DNA of 64,000 bases, from assembly GCA_026874595.1 (NCBI GenBank), contig CM049316.1:2802339-2866338 (forward strand), written 5' to 3'. The notes under the pieces were generated by a model. The model saw only the letters and a list, made by a program, of their open reading frames with translations. It was not told where the DNA came from and ran no database searches. The DNA comes from Sipunculus nudus. Its lineage: Eukaryota > Annelida > Sipuncula > Golfingiida > Sipunculidae. This document shows positions 11,886 to 23,559 of the stretch, one piece after another. The number at the start of each line of letters is the position of its first letter. Position 1 is the stretch's first letter. Position numbers and translations under genes: made by a program.

Positions 11886-14060
11886 TATATATATATAACT
11901 AAAAAAGCCCATTTGTGCATCCATGGTGTTTCGCATGCCTTGCTAAGAAAGCATTTCAGATCAATTTACTTTTGGTAGTTGTATTCCGCATTTAATTAAC
12001 ATAGGGCGCCGAAATTATGTATTTTATTGGCTAGATAACACATTGCTCCTTCAGTGAATGTGTTTTCGGTGTTATCCCAGGACCATTGAATTTTACCTTT
12101 TAATATCAACATTTATTTTCTAACACTTTAAGGATATTACGTTATTTATCTTTTGATGACCCGTACACGTTATGTTCACCTTCCTTTTACAAAAAAAACT
12201 CTAATTAAAATCAATTAAGTAATTAATTACTCCCAGGAAATTTCTACACGACAGACATCAATAATCTTCGAAGTTATTGGTTTTATATCTTTATGAGATT
12301 TTCAAATAGTATTGTTCCTTACAATACACAGAATATAATGTCTCTATGTTAATTCATTTTAATGATAGTGTAACAATTGTTCATTTGATTAACAGAAGGA
12401 CCATAGATTCGTATCAAGGTGTATAGGAATATTTGTTGTTTGAGCAATTCCAATAGGGTGGAATTCCTGATAAACGATATTTTATCCATACAGAGTTTGA
12501 GAACATAAGTGGAACCACTTACATCCCTGAGACTAAGATGCATGTGTCTTGTTCTTTGACTTAACTTCTTGTTTTTTTTTCATTTGAAGTAAAACAAAAC
12601 AATCAGGTTAGCCCACAATACCCCAACTGACTAAACCACTCTAATGCTAAACTGCATTCTAATCTCATGCAAGCTCAGCATATACAGACAAACGTCTCAG
12701 TATCCGATATAAGATATCACTAATTTTTATATATATTTATATATAATCAGCCTCCTCGGATTTGTTTAGGCCGATCTTTGTCGTGCACAAGGACTTATAT
12801 ATCGGGACATGGGATCATGTGAGTAAAAAGGCGGCAGCAAGAAGACCGAAGTATCCGACAAATGTCTTTTCCGCGTTCATACGAAGCCGAAGCCGATTTT
12901 GTCGTACTGTTTAGTCGCAAAGTCGTTGACTTGACAAAATCTTGCCTGAAGCCGATTCCAATATGACAAGGTAAAATTCATGTCGAAATTAGCCCCACAA
13001 AACCCCAAAAAGTAATTTTAGAAAATCCATCATTACTAATTTACCGAGGGAGAGAGAGAGCGCATGAACAAGAGGGAGTTTTTGCATATAAGAGATTTAT
13101 TTCTCAGGGTTCCTATATTTCGAGAAGATCAAATTTTAATGACCTTTTTATCACCTAAATAAATGATTTTGACTTTTCCCACCAGGAATTTGAGTATTTC
13201 GTCGCGAAATGTGATTGCAGCGATTTATTAAACCAGTATACTTATTTACCGACAGAAAGAGAGTACGATAGAGAGACAGTTTAGAGGGCCGGAAACGGCA
13301 TGACTGTTTATTTTAAACATTGAAAAAAGTCATGACTTTTTTAGAAGTACATGTTATTTAAGAATTTCAAAATTCAAGACTTTTAACAGACGTGGGAACC
13401 CTGTCTTTGATAGGTTGACTGGATGTCGCTCGGATATTGCTGGGATGATTAAATATTCAGGGAGAGACAGCACTGCTTGTTGAAGCTTTTATAATGATGA
13501 TTTCCCTATAGCTGCGCTGGACAATATTCAGCAGTCCTCATGAAGGCTTGGTTGAAGTTTCACACCTTATTTCAATAGACGATTTCCACCACACTTGCAA
13601 CATCTGGTGGCAACCACAGACAATAAGTGTTCGGGTCAGCTTCGTTGACAAATATAGCTTTGTTACATTGAAAGTGACATCAGAGGGAAACAGCAAGCTA
13701 TGTTATCCTCACATGTGGTATCCCTGTCGGAGTCTCTGATATGTACTACGCCCCCCCCCCCCCCCTCTTCGCTCAGAAGAAATCTGGGAAATAGTACAAT
13801 AAAACGGAACAGCGCCCAAATCCATATTCTCCATTATCGGCCCTTTGCGCCCAGTCTCTGCCGAGCTACATGAGCCGCTCCTCTTTTAATATCCTCTGTT
13901 TGCCCCTGTCTGGACGACCGTCACACACTGTGCACAATTAAGGCCAGGCCTGTTGATGGTAATATATTTGTATAAGTCTGTAAGAAATGAATACTTTCAA
14001 TAATATACGAAAGAAGATAAAAATGGTTGGTGAGCTACTGGTTTCTTGTGAGGCAAAAAG

Positions 14061-14061
<1 letters not shown>
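11886..14061. other. Unassigned intergenic sequence
   Basis: No supported gene. It contains a short GAGA stretch near 13050, a C15 run (13751-13765) and AT-rich filler. Short frames such as 13548-13739 have no recognisable product. Confidence 0.5.

Positions 14062-14143
<82 letters not shown>
14062..14143. repeat. (AT)n microsatellite
   Basis: About 41 uninterrupted AT units; open frames reported on both strands here are artefacts of the repeat. Confidence 0.95.
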
Positions 14144-14145
<2 letters not shown>

Positions 14146-15353
14146 AGTATTATGTAGCCCGGCCAAGTGGTCAATTACCTTACCATCCTTATGCAATCCT
14201 GCAATAACTATTAACTGGTGTCGTTCCTGGTAAGGTCGGAATAGCAGCAAGTATACTAGGAAGCCTTTCCATGAATAATATTCCTAGCCAAGTATGTCAC
14301 ACTGTGGAAAACTAAATAATTATTCTGTTTTAGATATCGTCTATGTAAGAAAAAAATGCACATATTAATATTTTACAAAATATGTGTAATACTTAAATAT
14401 GTTTGAATGTTTCCTGGTATAAGAGCATGCTAAGTTTTACAAATTTCAAATTTTCAATCATATTTAAGAAAACCTTTAATCGTAACTCTACCGAATCATA
14501 TTCTATCAAAACATATGCCATCAGATTACAACCCAATATATTTTAATGAATACTTGGACATAAAATGTCAATTATCTCCAATTTAATTTTTTTCTTTATT
14601 TTTTACTTCACAAATACATATACATAAACACCAAAAGGTCAAAACACAACTTCCACATGACATAATACGTAAACAAAAACATACAGACAATATATGTCCA
14701 GTATATGTCTACCTAAATACCAATAACAATAGGAAAAGAGATATTAATTAACAGAAAAATTATCATTATTTTTTATAATTCTATATTTGCATAATAACTG
14801 TATATTCCCTTAAACCCATCTATACATTTATATAAATACATATATTTACACTTACATATACATCCACATAGTTTCTTATATGTCTTTGCACACATTACAT
14901 CCAAATCTTTTTTGTAAACTGAAATAAATTCAAATTACTCTTCCAATTTTAATATTTTTAGAAAGATCCGAAATTCCAATTTACCAATATACCAGTCTTA
15001 TCTGTATTATGCTAATGATTTCTGTACAAAGAGAATTTATCAATCTTTCACAATAAAGAATCAACTTCATTTATTTGTGAAAAAGTTACTAAAAGTCATT
15101 ATACCCGTCTTATCCTTATTATACATATGATTTCTGTACAAAGATAATATGGAAATATATCGACCTAACGAATCAACATTTATTTGTGAAATAAAACATC
15201 AATACAAAGTCAATCAGTATCTTGGAAGTTGAAAACTTTCTCAAGAAGTCTTCTGTACAAATTTTCTTGGCTGCAATATGTTTCTTTATATAATACATAT
15301 TCCTAACATAGTTTATTGCTTCACTTATTGTTGGTTATGCCTGTTTGCACCTG

Positions 15354-15367
15354 CATATATATATATA

Positions 15368-15433
<66 letters not shown>
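15354..15433. repeat. (AT)n microsatellite
   Basis: A long AT run with a single GC interruption near 15369-15370. Confidence 0.95.
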
Positions 15434-15436
<3 letters not shown>

Positions 15437-15494
15437 GGTAGTGTTACCCTTCGTTGTAAAGTGCTCTATGGCCTACAGACTAGGCCAGAGCGGT

Positions 15495-15538
15495 ATAACT
15501 CTGAAGAAATTAACAGTGTTGTTTTTCTTCAGAGTTAT
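15495..15538. repeat. Perfect 15-bp-stem hairpin between two AT tracts
   Basis: The arms 15495-15509 (ATAACTCTGAAGAAA) and 15524-15538 are exact reverse complements around a 14-nt loop. The right arm runs directly into another AT tract. Confidence 0.9.
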
Positions 15539-15545
15539 ATATATA

Positions 15546-15588
<43 letters not shown>
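15539..15588. repeat. (AT)n microsatellite
   Basis: A second AT run, about 105 bp after the first and adjoining the hairpin. Confidence 0.93.
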
Positions 15589-15681
15589 CAAATAAGTAAT
15601 ATAAGACTTAAGATATTATTATCTTTGTTCCTCAATATCACCAAATTAAAACTTAAAGTCACTTTTTACCTCCAAATTTTG

Positions 15682-16166
15682 TTAAGCAATAACGTCATAT
15701 CTGACCAGAATGTATGCTCTATTGTGCATGCCATGCAACAGTGAGTGGAAAATTGATTCTGGCTCCGTGAGACAAAAAGAAAAGCTTTCAGAATCTTTCA
15801 AAATCTTAATTTTAAACAAAAGAGTGTTTGTTGTTAAGATTCTGTTAAGTATTTTATACTGAAACATTATTAAATTCATATTTTCATATAAATTAAGGTC
15901 TCTTAACCATTTCTCTATTGCCATTACTGGTGCTTTATATACACATGTGATTATTCTATCATAAAACATCTTCAAAACCTGTTTACATTTTAATATTAAT
16001 GTAACTTTTTTTTTCTTTGTAAGATCCCCCAGTTTCCATTTCACATTTTCTTTCGTGTCTTTGGGATGGCATTTATCAGTCCCCGAAATTCAAGAAAATG
16101 TAAAGATCTACTAATAATTATTAACAAGTCAGTTACATTCTGTATTCCAGCTCCGAGCCAATTTTG
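15682..16166 (-). pseudogene. LINE polyprotein C-terminal fragment, frameshifted
   Basis: On the minus strand from 16166 the frame reads LGAGIQNVTDLL, then HFLEFRGLINAIPK, the I-x-D-L-L and F-x-x-Y/F-x-x-L-I-x-A-I-P spacing seen just upstream of the C-terminal Cys module in L1/Tx1-type LINEs. A one-base shift near 16044 moves to the frame that runs on to 15682 with MFQYKILNRILTTN and then a degenerate Cys/His segment SFSFCLTEPESIFHSLL. Several stops and the frameshift show it is inactive. No target-site duplication could be picked out. Confidence 0.75.
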
Positions 16167-16350
16167 ACAAAATATTGGTTTATTATGTATTCTGATATTT
16201 AAGTTTATTCATATACATTGACTTAGAATATCATTTTCATCTTTAAGGTTAATGTTATAGTTATATAAGCACCAAGCTTCCAAAACCTCTTTTTCAGAAC
16301 GGATTAATGTTTTGACATATATAAAGTAAATCTGCCGTATTATATACGGA

Positions 16351-18783
16351 ATGAAATTAGGGGCAAAACAGGGGCGTTACCTTAATAGTAGAGCATGGCA
16401 TGGTATGGATTCAGTGACTTGATTCCTGTGACAGAACTAATAAATTTTATTATATATATTCATCTTCAAGACGGGACGAGAGATTCACTGGTGCCAGTGC
16501 AGCTAATTAGTTGGCAGGAAGCTAATCGAATTCCCATGGAGGCGGCTACTAGAAGGGTACTCCGGTGATGATATGACCTCACTGAGTACATCCGGGAATG
16601 TCCGCTGCGGGGAATGCCATTTTTGGTTGTCATGATGACAGGATATGAAAGAAACCATGAAATATCGACATTACACTGAAAAATTGAAAAAAAAGGAAAT
16701 AGAAATGATTGAAATACAAGTTCAACCTCCCAAACTCGTCACATTGACTTATCTGCACTTTGTAATCCTTCCCTGTTTTAAAAATGGTCTATTCTACAAA
16801 AAAAAAATATTGTTCTTTTTCCGTCAGACCTATTGTTTATATTAAAGTGGCGTAAAGTGTGAAAAAAAGTCAAAATCTTCTTTAGATTTGATCTATAATT
16901 CGTTACTGGTTGATATATATGGGTTGATAGAGTTCATTTAAGATGCTAAATGAATTTAACATTTTCAGCGCGTCAAGATCTACTAAAATATTAACTGCGC
17001 TGTTTTCAGAACTTTGTCGCTGCACGGTACAATCAATTATCTTCAGGTACTAGAACTTCTGGGTCTTTTTTCTGTATCCTGGACCCCTTCCCATTTTATT
17101 ATACCTCCCAAGGGGGTACATGTATGATGTTTTGGTCGTAGTTGGTTTGTGGGTCTGTTAGCAAATTTAATTAGAAATTATGGACCGATTTTGATTAAAA
17201 TTTTGTGCAAAAAGCCAGGGAAAAAAAAATCTTTTAAACATTGCAAGTAATCTGCGTCATCCTAATTAGTTTTTGTTTAAATTACTCTTTATTATTGTAA
17301 TAAATATGGCTACACACGGAGATATACGCATGTTATTTTATTTTTACATCAGCTGATCTGGCTGCAAGAATTTATCACCCATCAAAATCCAATCTCTGGT
17401 GTCACGGTACCAGATAAGTAAAACAAGCCAGATACGCCTTAAAGAAGGAAAAAGAGGAGGAATGATTCGGACTTCATATTATTTAGTTCGGTGATCTTTT
17501 ATTGAGAGATCTTGTGTATAACTAAAGCCCTCCTTGAATGATCCGTAAATCGACAGATCACATATTCTTACATTTTAAGGGTAATTGAATTTGCGGTGTT
17601 AATCATATGCCTTGTTCGGTAAAAAATTGTAAGGGATTGGGTCAAAGGGGTATGAAGCCCCCCCCCCCCCCCCCCCATGACGAAGGACAATGCCCCCCCC
17701 CCCCCCTCGGTGAATAAATAATTTCTGCGCTGTCTCCAAATTTATAAAGGAGGATATATTTCGTTACACAAAATAGTGCTGGTATATAATATATATTAAG
17801 GAGGATATATTTCGTTACACAAAATAGTGCTGGTACCTCGAAAAAGATCCAAGTTAATTTGGTTATGATTTTAATTCATGACAAAAGATTTTAAATTCTA
17901 CAAAGACTAAGCCTATTGAACTTGTTGCATAAAAGAGAATACAATAATGAAACTTCATGTAAAGTAAACATGATCCAAATGCTGAGAAAAAATCACATTT
18001 ATACCATGATTTCACTAGCAGGTATTTAGTTTCTGGAATAAGAGAAAACATCTGGATACCAGGACATTTCCCGGTGAATGGGCAGATGATAAAATCTCAG
18101 ACCAAGCTGAACCTCTTTTGGGTACTGGCAGGATTTTTTCCCATCTATTCACAAACCCATTTTTTTACAGAAAAGAGTCATGGTACCAAGCTGAGGCAGT
18201 TCACAAATCCTATCGTGATGTTAAAAATTAAAGAGCTGACATGTCTTGACAGGCCCTGTGTGAAAACTGAAACGATGGTCACTGTGACGCATATTGTTCA
18301 GGATACATGGCAAAAAAAATCAGGTTTCAGCTACTCAGAATTTAATGCTAAAGAACCTAAAAGCCAAATACAAGCGGTTGATATTGTCCCTAAAGTTGGA
18401 ATAATAATTGTTCAATTATACAAAGAATGTTAACTACAGTAGCAGGATGGTGAGGCTCAAGGTCATTTTTTTATTTTTACGTTATTGTACTTGATATTTA
18501 AGAGTAACGAAGGGCATTAATTTGTTCACCCGTTCAGGCAAATAATACAGTTGTCAGACCCTGGGAAAATGTTCTCCCAGGAAATGAGGTTACTGTGGCC
18601 TATTAGTTCCGAGTTACGGATCATTTGAAAACCGAGCGGTAATAACTATTCGGCAGTGGTGTATGACTTGGAAGCGGTCTTTCCCTTTAAGGGAGGATTT
18701 TTACATTCCAATTTTATTTATGCCAGACACATGTATAAAATTATGGCAAACGTTAAGTTTAATCAAATCTGTTTACAGGCGCC
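16351..18783. other. Intergenic sequence upstream of the GPCR
   Basis: No supported gene. It holds poly-C runs at 17658-17676 and 17693-17706 and a ~51-bp tandem duplication (copies starting near 17748 and 17799). A slightly GC-richer stretch at 16470-16640 contains CTAATTAG. A 119-codon frame at 18074-18433 was not recognised. Just before the GPCR start, TCTGTTTACAG (ending 18778) resembles a 3' splice site, so the receptor may have a 5' untranslated exon here. Confidence 0.45.
17658..17706. repeat. Pair of poly-C tracts
   Basis: C19 (17658-17676) and C14 (17693-17706), separated by 16 bases. Two of eleven long C runs on this strand. Confidence 0.9.
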
Positions 18784-20700
18784 ATGTTGTGGTCAAGCAA
18801 ACGACTGATCGTGTACCTTTTGTTGAGATCTGTCCTGCGAGACGTCACTGCTGTCAGCATGCCGCCTGTCAGGGGCACAGAAGCCCGTATCCTGCACCAG
18901 CCGACGACCAGTCACCCTCAGGCGGGCCCACGAGAAGAGGAACTGAACGTGACTAAGATCCCTCAGGCGGGCCCACGAGAAGAGGAACTGAGCGTGACTA
19001 AGAACCCTCAGGCGGGCCCACGAGAAGAGGAACTGAGCGTGACTAAGAACCCTCAGGCGGGCCCACGAGAAGAGGATCTGAGCGTGACTAAGAACACTCA
19101 GGCGGGCCCACGAGACGAGGAACTGAGCGTGACTAAGAACACTCAGGCGGGCCCACGAGAAGAGGAACTGAGCGGGGCTGAGAACCCTCAGGCGGGCCCA
19201 CGAGAAGAGGATCTGAGCGTGACTAAGAACCCTCAGGCGGGCCCACGAGAAGAGGAACTGAGCGTGACTAAGAACCCTCAGGCGGGCCCACGAGAAGAGG
19301 ATCTGAGCGTGACTAAGAACACTCAGGCGGGCCCACGAGACGAGGAACTGAGCGTAACTAAGAACACTCAGGCGGGCCCACGAGAAGAGGAACTGAGCGG
19401 GGCTAAGAACCCTCAGGCGGGCCCACGAGAAGAGGGACTGAGCGGGACTAGGAAAGAAACCGACCCACAGAACTGTAATACGACAAGAAACTCTTTGACG
19501 GCAGAATATACGTCAATTGCAGGAACTGTTGCAGAATATACTTTTAGAATTGGAAATGAATCCCTGAGCACAGAAACGTCGACTAATATATCCAGTGTGA
19601 CAACAGATGTTAGTAGCACATCTCAGACTAGAAACCGATTGTTAACACCTGAAGATGGGATGATAGGAAGAGAGGGGTACATCCTGGGGAAGAGAATTAG
19701 TATCTGGGGTGTGAACCCCGTGCTGACCGTGGTAGGGTTCGTCACCAACTGTCTGAGTGCTCGGGTAATCCACGACATGCTCCGCGCTGGCACCAGCAGT
19801 GTTTATTTGCTCGGGTTGGCCGTAGTGGACGCTGCTAACTGCTTCGTGGGTATGTACCTGACTGTCACGTCCATACTAGAGGACATAGGGTACAAGTCTG
19901 TGAGAGACTTCACGACACGCGCGTATCCCTACGCCTGGATCCTGGTGAGTGGATCCGTTGCTCGACTGTCGGCTACCTTCACTGCAATTCTTACCGTGGA
20001 ACGATTCTTAGCGGTTTGTTTTCCATTCTACGTCAAGCGGTCATGCTTCAGCCGTTACCCGAAAATTCCAATTGCCCTCTCGCTGCTGCTCGTCCCGGGC
20101 TACTTCATTATATCAGTCTTGAAATATGCCTCGGTTGAGGTCACGGATCCAAAAACTGGTGCCACTTGGGTAGAAGTCACACAGTCAGATATTGGAATTA
20201 AATACGTAGAGTTCTTTCGCGTGTGGACTTCAGCAGGGGTGCTTATAACCCATATGGTTCCTCTAGTGGTCATCACTATTCTAAACGGGTGCATTGTAGG
20301 AAAACTAATCTGCATGCGACGCTTGCGTTCACGCATGACGTCATCGAAATCGGCACAGGCGGACAAGAACCAGGTGACACGGATTCTCGTGTCTCTTGCT
20401 TTCTTGTTCACTTTAACCAATATTCCCGTTGTAGTGTTCCTCGTCTTTATGTTTTTGGACTCTGACTTCACCCCACGTGGTTCCGAGCGCTATCTGTATC
20501 TGTTGCTCATGGAACTGAACAACACATTAGTAACCCTGAACTCAGCCGCTAATTTCTTCGTGGCTGTTATAGCCAGTGGTAATTTTCGAATGTATCTTAA
20601 AGCAAGATTTTGTTTCCGAGAGGGACAAGCTTCAGACAAAGACCTACAGCACCAAACCTGCAGCACAAACGGAACCAAAGACGTCACTTCAAATATATAA
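18784..20700 (+). CDS. Class A peptide-type GPCR with repeat ectodomain
   Basis: Single uninterrupted 638-residue frame. Residues 1-44 include a hydrophobic stretch (LIVYLLLRSVL) that may be a signal peptide. Residues 45-224 are twelve 15-residue repeats (type PQAGPREEELSVTKN). Residues 225-304 are a Ser/Thr-rich linker; sequons lie at N55, N232, N258 and N268. A seven-helix core follows (about 306-600): N322 in TM1, LAVVD with D349 in TM2, ERF at 406-408 in place of DRY, P493 in TM5, TNIP at 545-548 in TM6 and NSAANFF at 586-592 in TM7. The N-x-P in TM6 and N-S-x-x-N-F in TM7 resemble FMRFamide/myosuppressin-type receptors, suggesting a neuropeptide receptor at the plasma membrane; the ligand is inference. 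Oddities: no Cys at the TM3 start or in extracellular loop 2, and no NPxxY tyrosine. The start has good context (GCGCCATGT) and follows a possible splice acceptor. No intron breaks the coding sequence. Confidence 0.88.
   Translation: MLWSSKRLIVYLLLRSVLRDVTAVSMPPVRGTEARILHQPTTSHPQAGPREEELNVTKIPQAGPREEELSVTKNPQAGPREEELSVTKNPQAGPREEDLSVTKNTQAGPRDEELSVTKNTQAGPREEELSGAENPQAGPREEDLSVTKNPQAGPREEELSVTKNPQAGPREEDLSVTKNTQAGPRDEELSVTKNTQAGPREEELSGAKNPQAGPREEGLSGTRKETDPQNCNTTRNSLTAEYTSIAGTVAEYTFRIGNESLSTETSTNISSVTTDVSSTSQTRNRLLTPEDGMIGREGYILGKRISIWGVNPVLTVVGFVTNCLSARVIHDMLRAGTSSVYLLGLAVVDAANCFVGMYLTVTSILEDIGYKSVRDFTTRAYPYAWILVSGSVARLSATFTAILTVERFLAVCFPFYVKRSCFSRYPKIPIALSLLLVPGYFIISVLKYASVEVTDPKTGATWVEVTQSDIGIKYVEFFRVWTSAGVLITHMVPLVVITILNGCIVGKLICMRRLRSRMTSSKSAQADKNQVTRILVSLAFLFTLTNIPVVVFLVFMFLDSDFTPRGSERYLYLLLMELNNTLVTLNSAANFFVAVIASGNFRMYLKARFCFREGQASDKDLQHQTCSTNGTKDVTSNI
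18916..19455 (+). repeat. 45-bp in-frame minisatellite (12 units) in GPCR ectodomain
   Basis: Twelve units of 45 bp encode residues 45-224. Variant units (RDEEL, EEDL, SGAEN/SGAKN, and a leading T for P) recur in the same order, with units 3-6 matching 8-11, so a five-unit (225-bp) block appears to have been duplicated. The reading frame is preserved throughout. Confidence 0.95.
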
Positions 20701-21242
20701 TTGTAATGTCAGGGGCGAATCCGGAGGTGGATGTTTAACCCTCCGCTTTGTGGGAAAAATTACTTTTTCTACAGGGTTTGTTCTGAAATTTTACACACCC
20801 TCCCTCTACCTGATGTTGTGGACTGTGTAAGGTATAAATCCCTCAGTGTAAATTCCACCCTCCCTTTCTAGATTTTCTTCTTGATATGTGTTGTTAATAT
20901 ATTGCATTTTTACTAAAAAGAACAAAATCTAAAGAAAAAAATATCTATAGAAAAAATATCTGGTTATAACAATTTATGTCGAGGGAGTGATTCTTTTTTT
21001 CAAGGAAATGCATCAAACATTCACATGATGATAACATGCTGTATGCAATTGATGTATTAAATCAAAATGTTGTTCATAAAAAGTACACGTTGTATGAAAA
21101 TGATGTATATAATAAAAATGTTAAACAGATTAAAAGGGTTTATTCTGTGTACTTTAGTATATGCTTATTTGTACAGGCATTAAGCACCAAACAATCGTAA
21201 GTCGCATGACGATTACTTTATGTATGGTCATGGTAATGTAGA
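20701..21242 (+). other. Probable 3' UTR and downstream flank of the GPCR
   Basis: AT-rich and non-coding. An AATAAA word near 21110 could serve as the polyadenylation signal; this is a guess from position and composition only. Confidence 0.35.
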
Positions 21243-21585
21243 ATTGGCACATGCACGGTGACGATATGTTATCATTTGTGTTGCTGACACATGCACGGTG
21301 ATGATATGTTATCATTTGTCTTGCTGACACATGCACGGTGATGACAGGTTATCGTTTGTGTAGCTGACACATGCACGGTGATGATAGGTTATCGTTTGTG
21401 TAGCTGACAAATGCACCGTGATGATAGATTATCATTTGTGTTGCTGACACATGCACGGTGATGACATGTTATCATTTCTGTTGCTGACACATGCACGGTG
21501 ATGATAGGTTATCATTTGTATTGCTGACACTTGCACGGTGATGACAGGTTATCATTTGTAATGCTTACACATGCACGGTGATGAC
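21243..21585. repeat. 40-bp tandem repeat
   Basis: About eight and a half copies of a 40-bp unit built around GCTGACACATGCACGGTGAT and a TTATC(A/G)TTTGTG tail, 5-20 percent diverged between copies. Confidence 0.93.
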
Positions 21586-22594
21586 TTGAAATCTTGTTGT
21601 TAAAAGTCTCAGTAAATATCATACAGCATCGAACCATGCAGGGTTTCTTTAAAGAGGGGATGCTTGGGACTGAATCCAGAAAACACTATTCTGTTAGACA
21701 TGATCTTAAAAGAAAACACATGGAACTGAGCTTAATGTTTCCAACTTTTGTAAGCGGTCAACTTATACCCTAGGGGGAGGGGTTATAGCTTTTCCTTCTT
21801 AATCAGCACTTCTTTTCCAATCATGCTTCTCTCTTATTAGCGGATTCTCTCTGGTGGCGTAAACTATTTTCTTGGGGTTGTAAAGATTCGCAGACATTTC
21901 AAAATTACAAATGTTCACTTCAGGTATACATGTCATGTAAAGGTCTCTCTCCTCAAGCATGCTGGGAAATTGGGAGCATTGGGGGAACTTTCTGTGGAAT
22001 CTAAAAAGAATAACTGTTTCTTAAACACTGAACTATCTTTATCTTTAAAATATCTGAAACCAATTAAAATACATCATGCATATGATCCCACATTCTTAAA
22101 TTATCAATACTGAAACACTTTTTTTTTTACAACTTTAATGTTTCTTTGATTTACCTGGTTACAGAATTTGATGATAATATTACCTGATCAATGCTGTATA
22201 TAGACAATGATTCAACTCTGTCATGCACTAGACCTATATATAATCATAATTTAGTGAATCTTTCAGATATAAACATAATTAAGATAAATCTATCATAAAT
22301 GTCCATTCTTCCAATTCAAACGACGAACACCTGTGATACATAAATTAACAGAGGGTTAATATGGACACATAAAGATCATAGGGCATGCCGCTAAAACGAA
22401 CAGTAGCACAGCCTCCATTCAATACTCATGTCATCATTAGCATTATTGGCAAGTATTCAAAAATTTAATACTTCTATTATACAAGTGTTTATTTTGAAGA
22501 AAGTCGAACACTACTAAACTTAATAATACAACAACGCTTATTCTGGTGTCGTACTTTGTTTTGACATTTAAGATTGAGCCAAATTATTAAAATA
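21586..22594. other. Unassigned intergenic sequence
   Basis: AT-rich, with no recognisable coding or repeat signal. Confidence 0.5.
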
Positions 22595-22602
22595 TCTTCT
22601 AT

Positions 22603-23500
22603 TAGTGGTGGGCCGATCATCGAGTTTTATCGAAAGTCAGTCGGTTTGCTGCCACTTTCAAGCGCTCGATTACCAAAGGCGACTATCAATTACATCATAA
22701 TAATGACTGTTTTCTTTCCAAAATGCCTTTATGTTATAGGCAAAAATGATTATTCCATTTTTACCACATTCCGCGCCTCATATAATGAGTCTGTGTTCCC
22801 AAATAACTTCAGTATGTAACTGAATAAGACACGGTAGATGCGAGAACGGAGGAATTGTTAAACTTATTATCTGTGAACTCGCAGGGAGCTGCAGAATTAG
22901 CGGAGAGTTTTCTAACGAAGTATACATTGCAAAATATGGGCGGGAAAGCGTTAAAATACTCCATAAATACTCCAGGTCTATGCCAATTTTGCGAGATTCT
23001 CTTTGAAATAATCTATTCAACCGATGCCTGGTGCCGCTGTTTAGGCCGTCCTTAAAAATTTCTTTGTTGGGGCTAACCCGGCCGGTCGAGTATTTGGATT
23101 TCAGCTGGAATTATTTTTGACTAGTCTGCAATTTTATTTTTGGTATGATCTGCCCCAAGCGTACCTGGGCCCCTAAAATCTGCTTTCATATGCTAGAAAA
23201 ACAGTCCCTTTATAAGCCTAACATTCATAGATGCTCATAAATTCCTTTATGAAAGATATTACCTGACAATGCCGATCGTTAAAATTTGATCAATAAAATT
23301 AGTCTTTGTACGTGGAAGCATCGTTACACTCGTGCGCGAGAGGAGAAAACCTGCCGGGGAAACGTAGGTACAGTTTCACAGATAATGGCATATTTCTTTG
23401 GTAATTGCATATATTTGTCTGAACCGATTAATAATCGATCATCAGTCGGTTTGCTTAAACCGATGATCGATTATGAAAAAGGAACCGACTCCCACCACTA
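22603..23500. mobile_element. hAT-like MITE with 8-bp target duplication
   Basis: An 898-bp element starting TAGTGGTGGG and ending CCCACCACTA (perfect 10-bp terminal inverted repeat). It is flanked by the identical octamer TCTTCTAT at 22595-22602 and 23501-23508. An 8-bp target duplication is the hallmark of the hAT superfamily. Subterminal sequence forms a second inverted structure near 23429-23478, with arms built on ATAATCGATCATC. No transposase frame is present, so it is non-autonomous. Confidence 0.87.
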
Positions 23501-23559
23501 TCTTCTATGAAATATTTCCCTCGAAATTAAGAAACTTTTTTTTAGCTATTGGGCTATTG

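Larger units (their letters stand above)
14580..16350 (-). mobile_element. Decayed LINE remnant, minus strand
   Basis: The coding part (15682-16166) carries C-terminal reverse-transcriptase-polyprotein signatures of an L1/Tx1-like type. Downstream on the minus strand (towards 14600) is AT-rich sequence with a duplicated ~110-bp block (about 14990-15100 and 15100-15210), probably the old 3' region. Two AT microsatellites and a hairpin at 15354-15588 interrupt it. The outer limits are approximate. Confidence 0.6.

Noticed and set aside
14027-15595. Frames encoding Ile-Tyr repeats
   Set aside because: They are direct translations of AT microsatellites.
18074-18433. 119-codon plus-strand frame upstream of the GPCR
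   Set aside because: The product is not recognised, there is no splice or start evidence, and one frame of this length is expected by chance in a 64-kb AT-rich window.
18663-18956. 97-codon frame overlapping the GPCR start in another frame
   Set aside because: It is a shadow of the GPCR repeat region; the GPCR frame has homology and a better start context.
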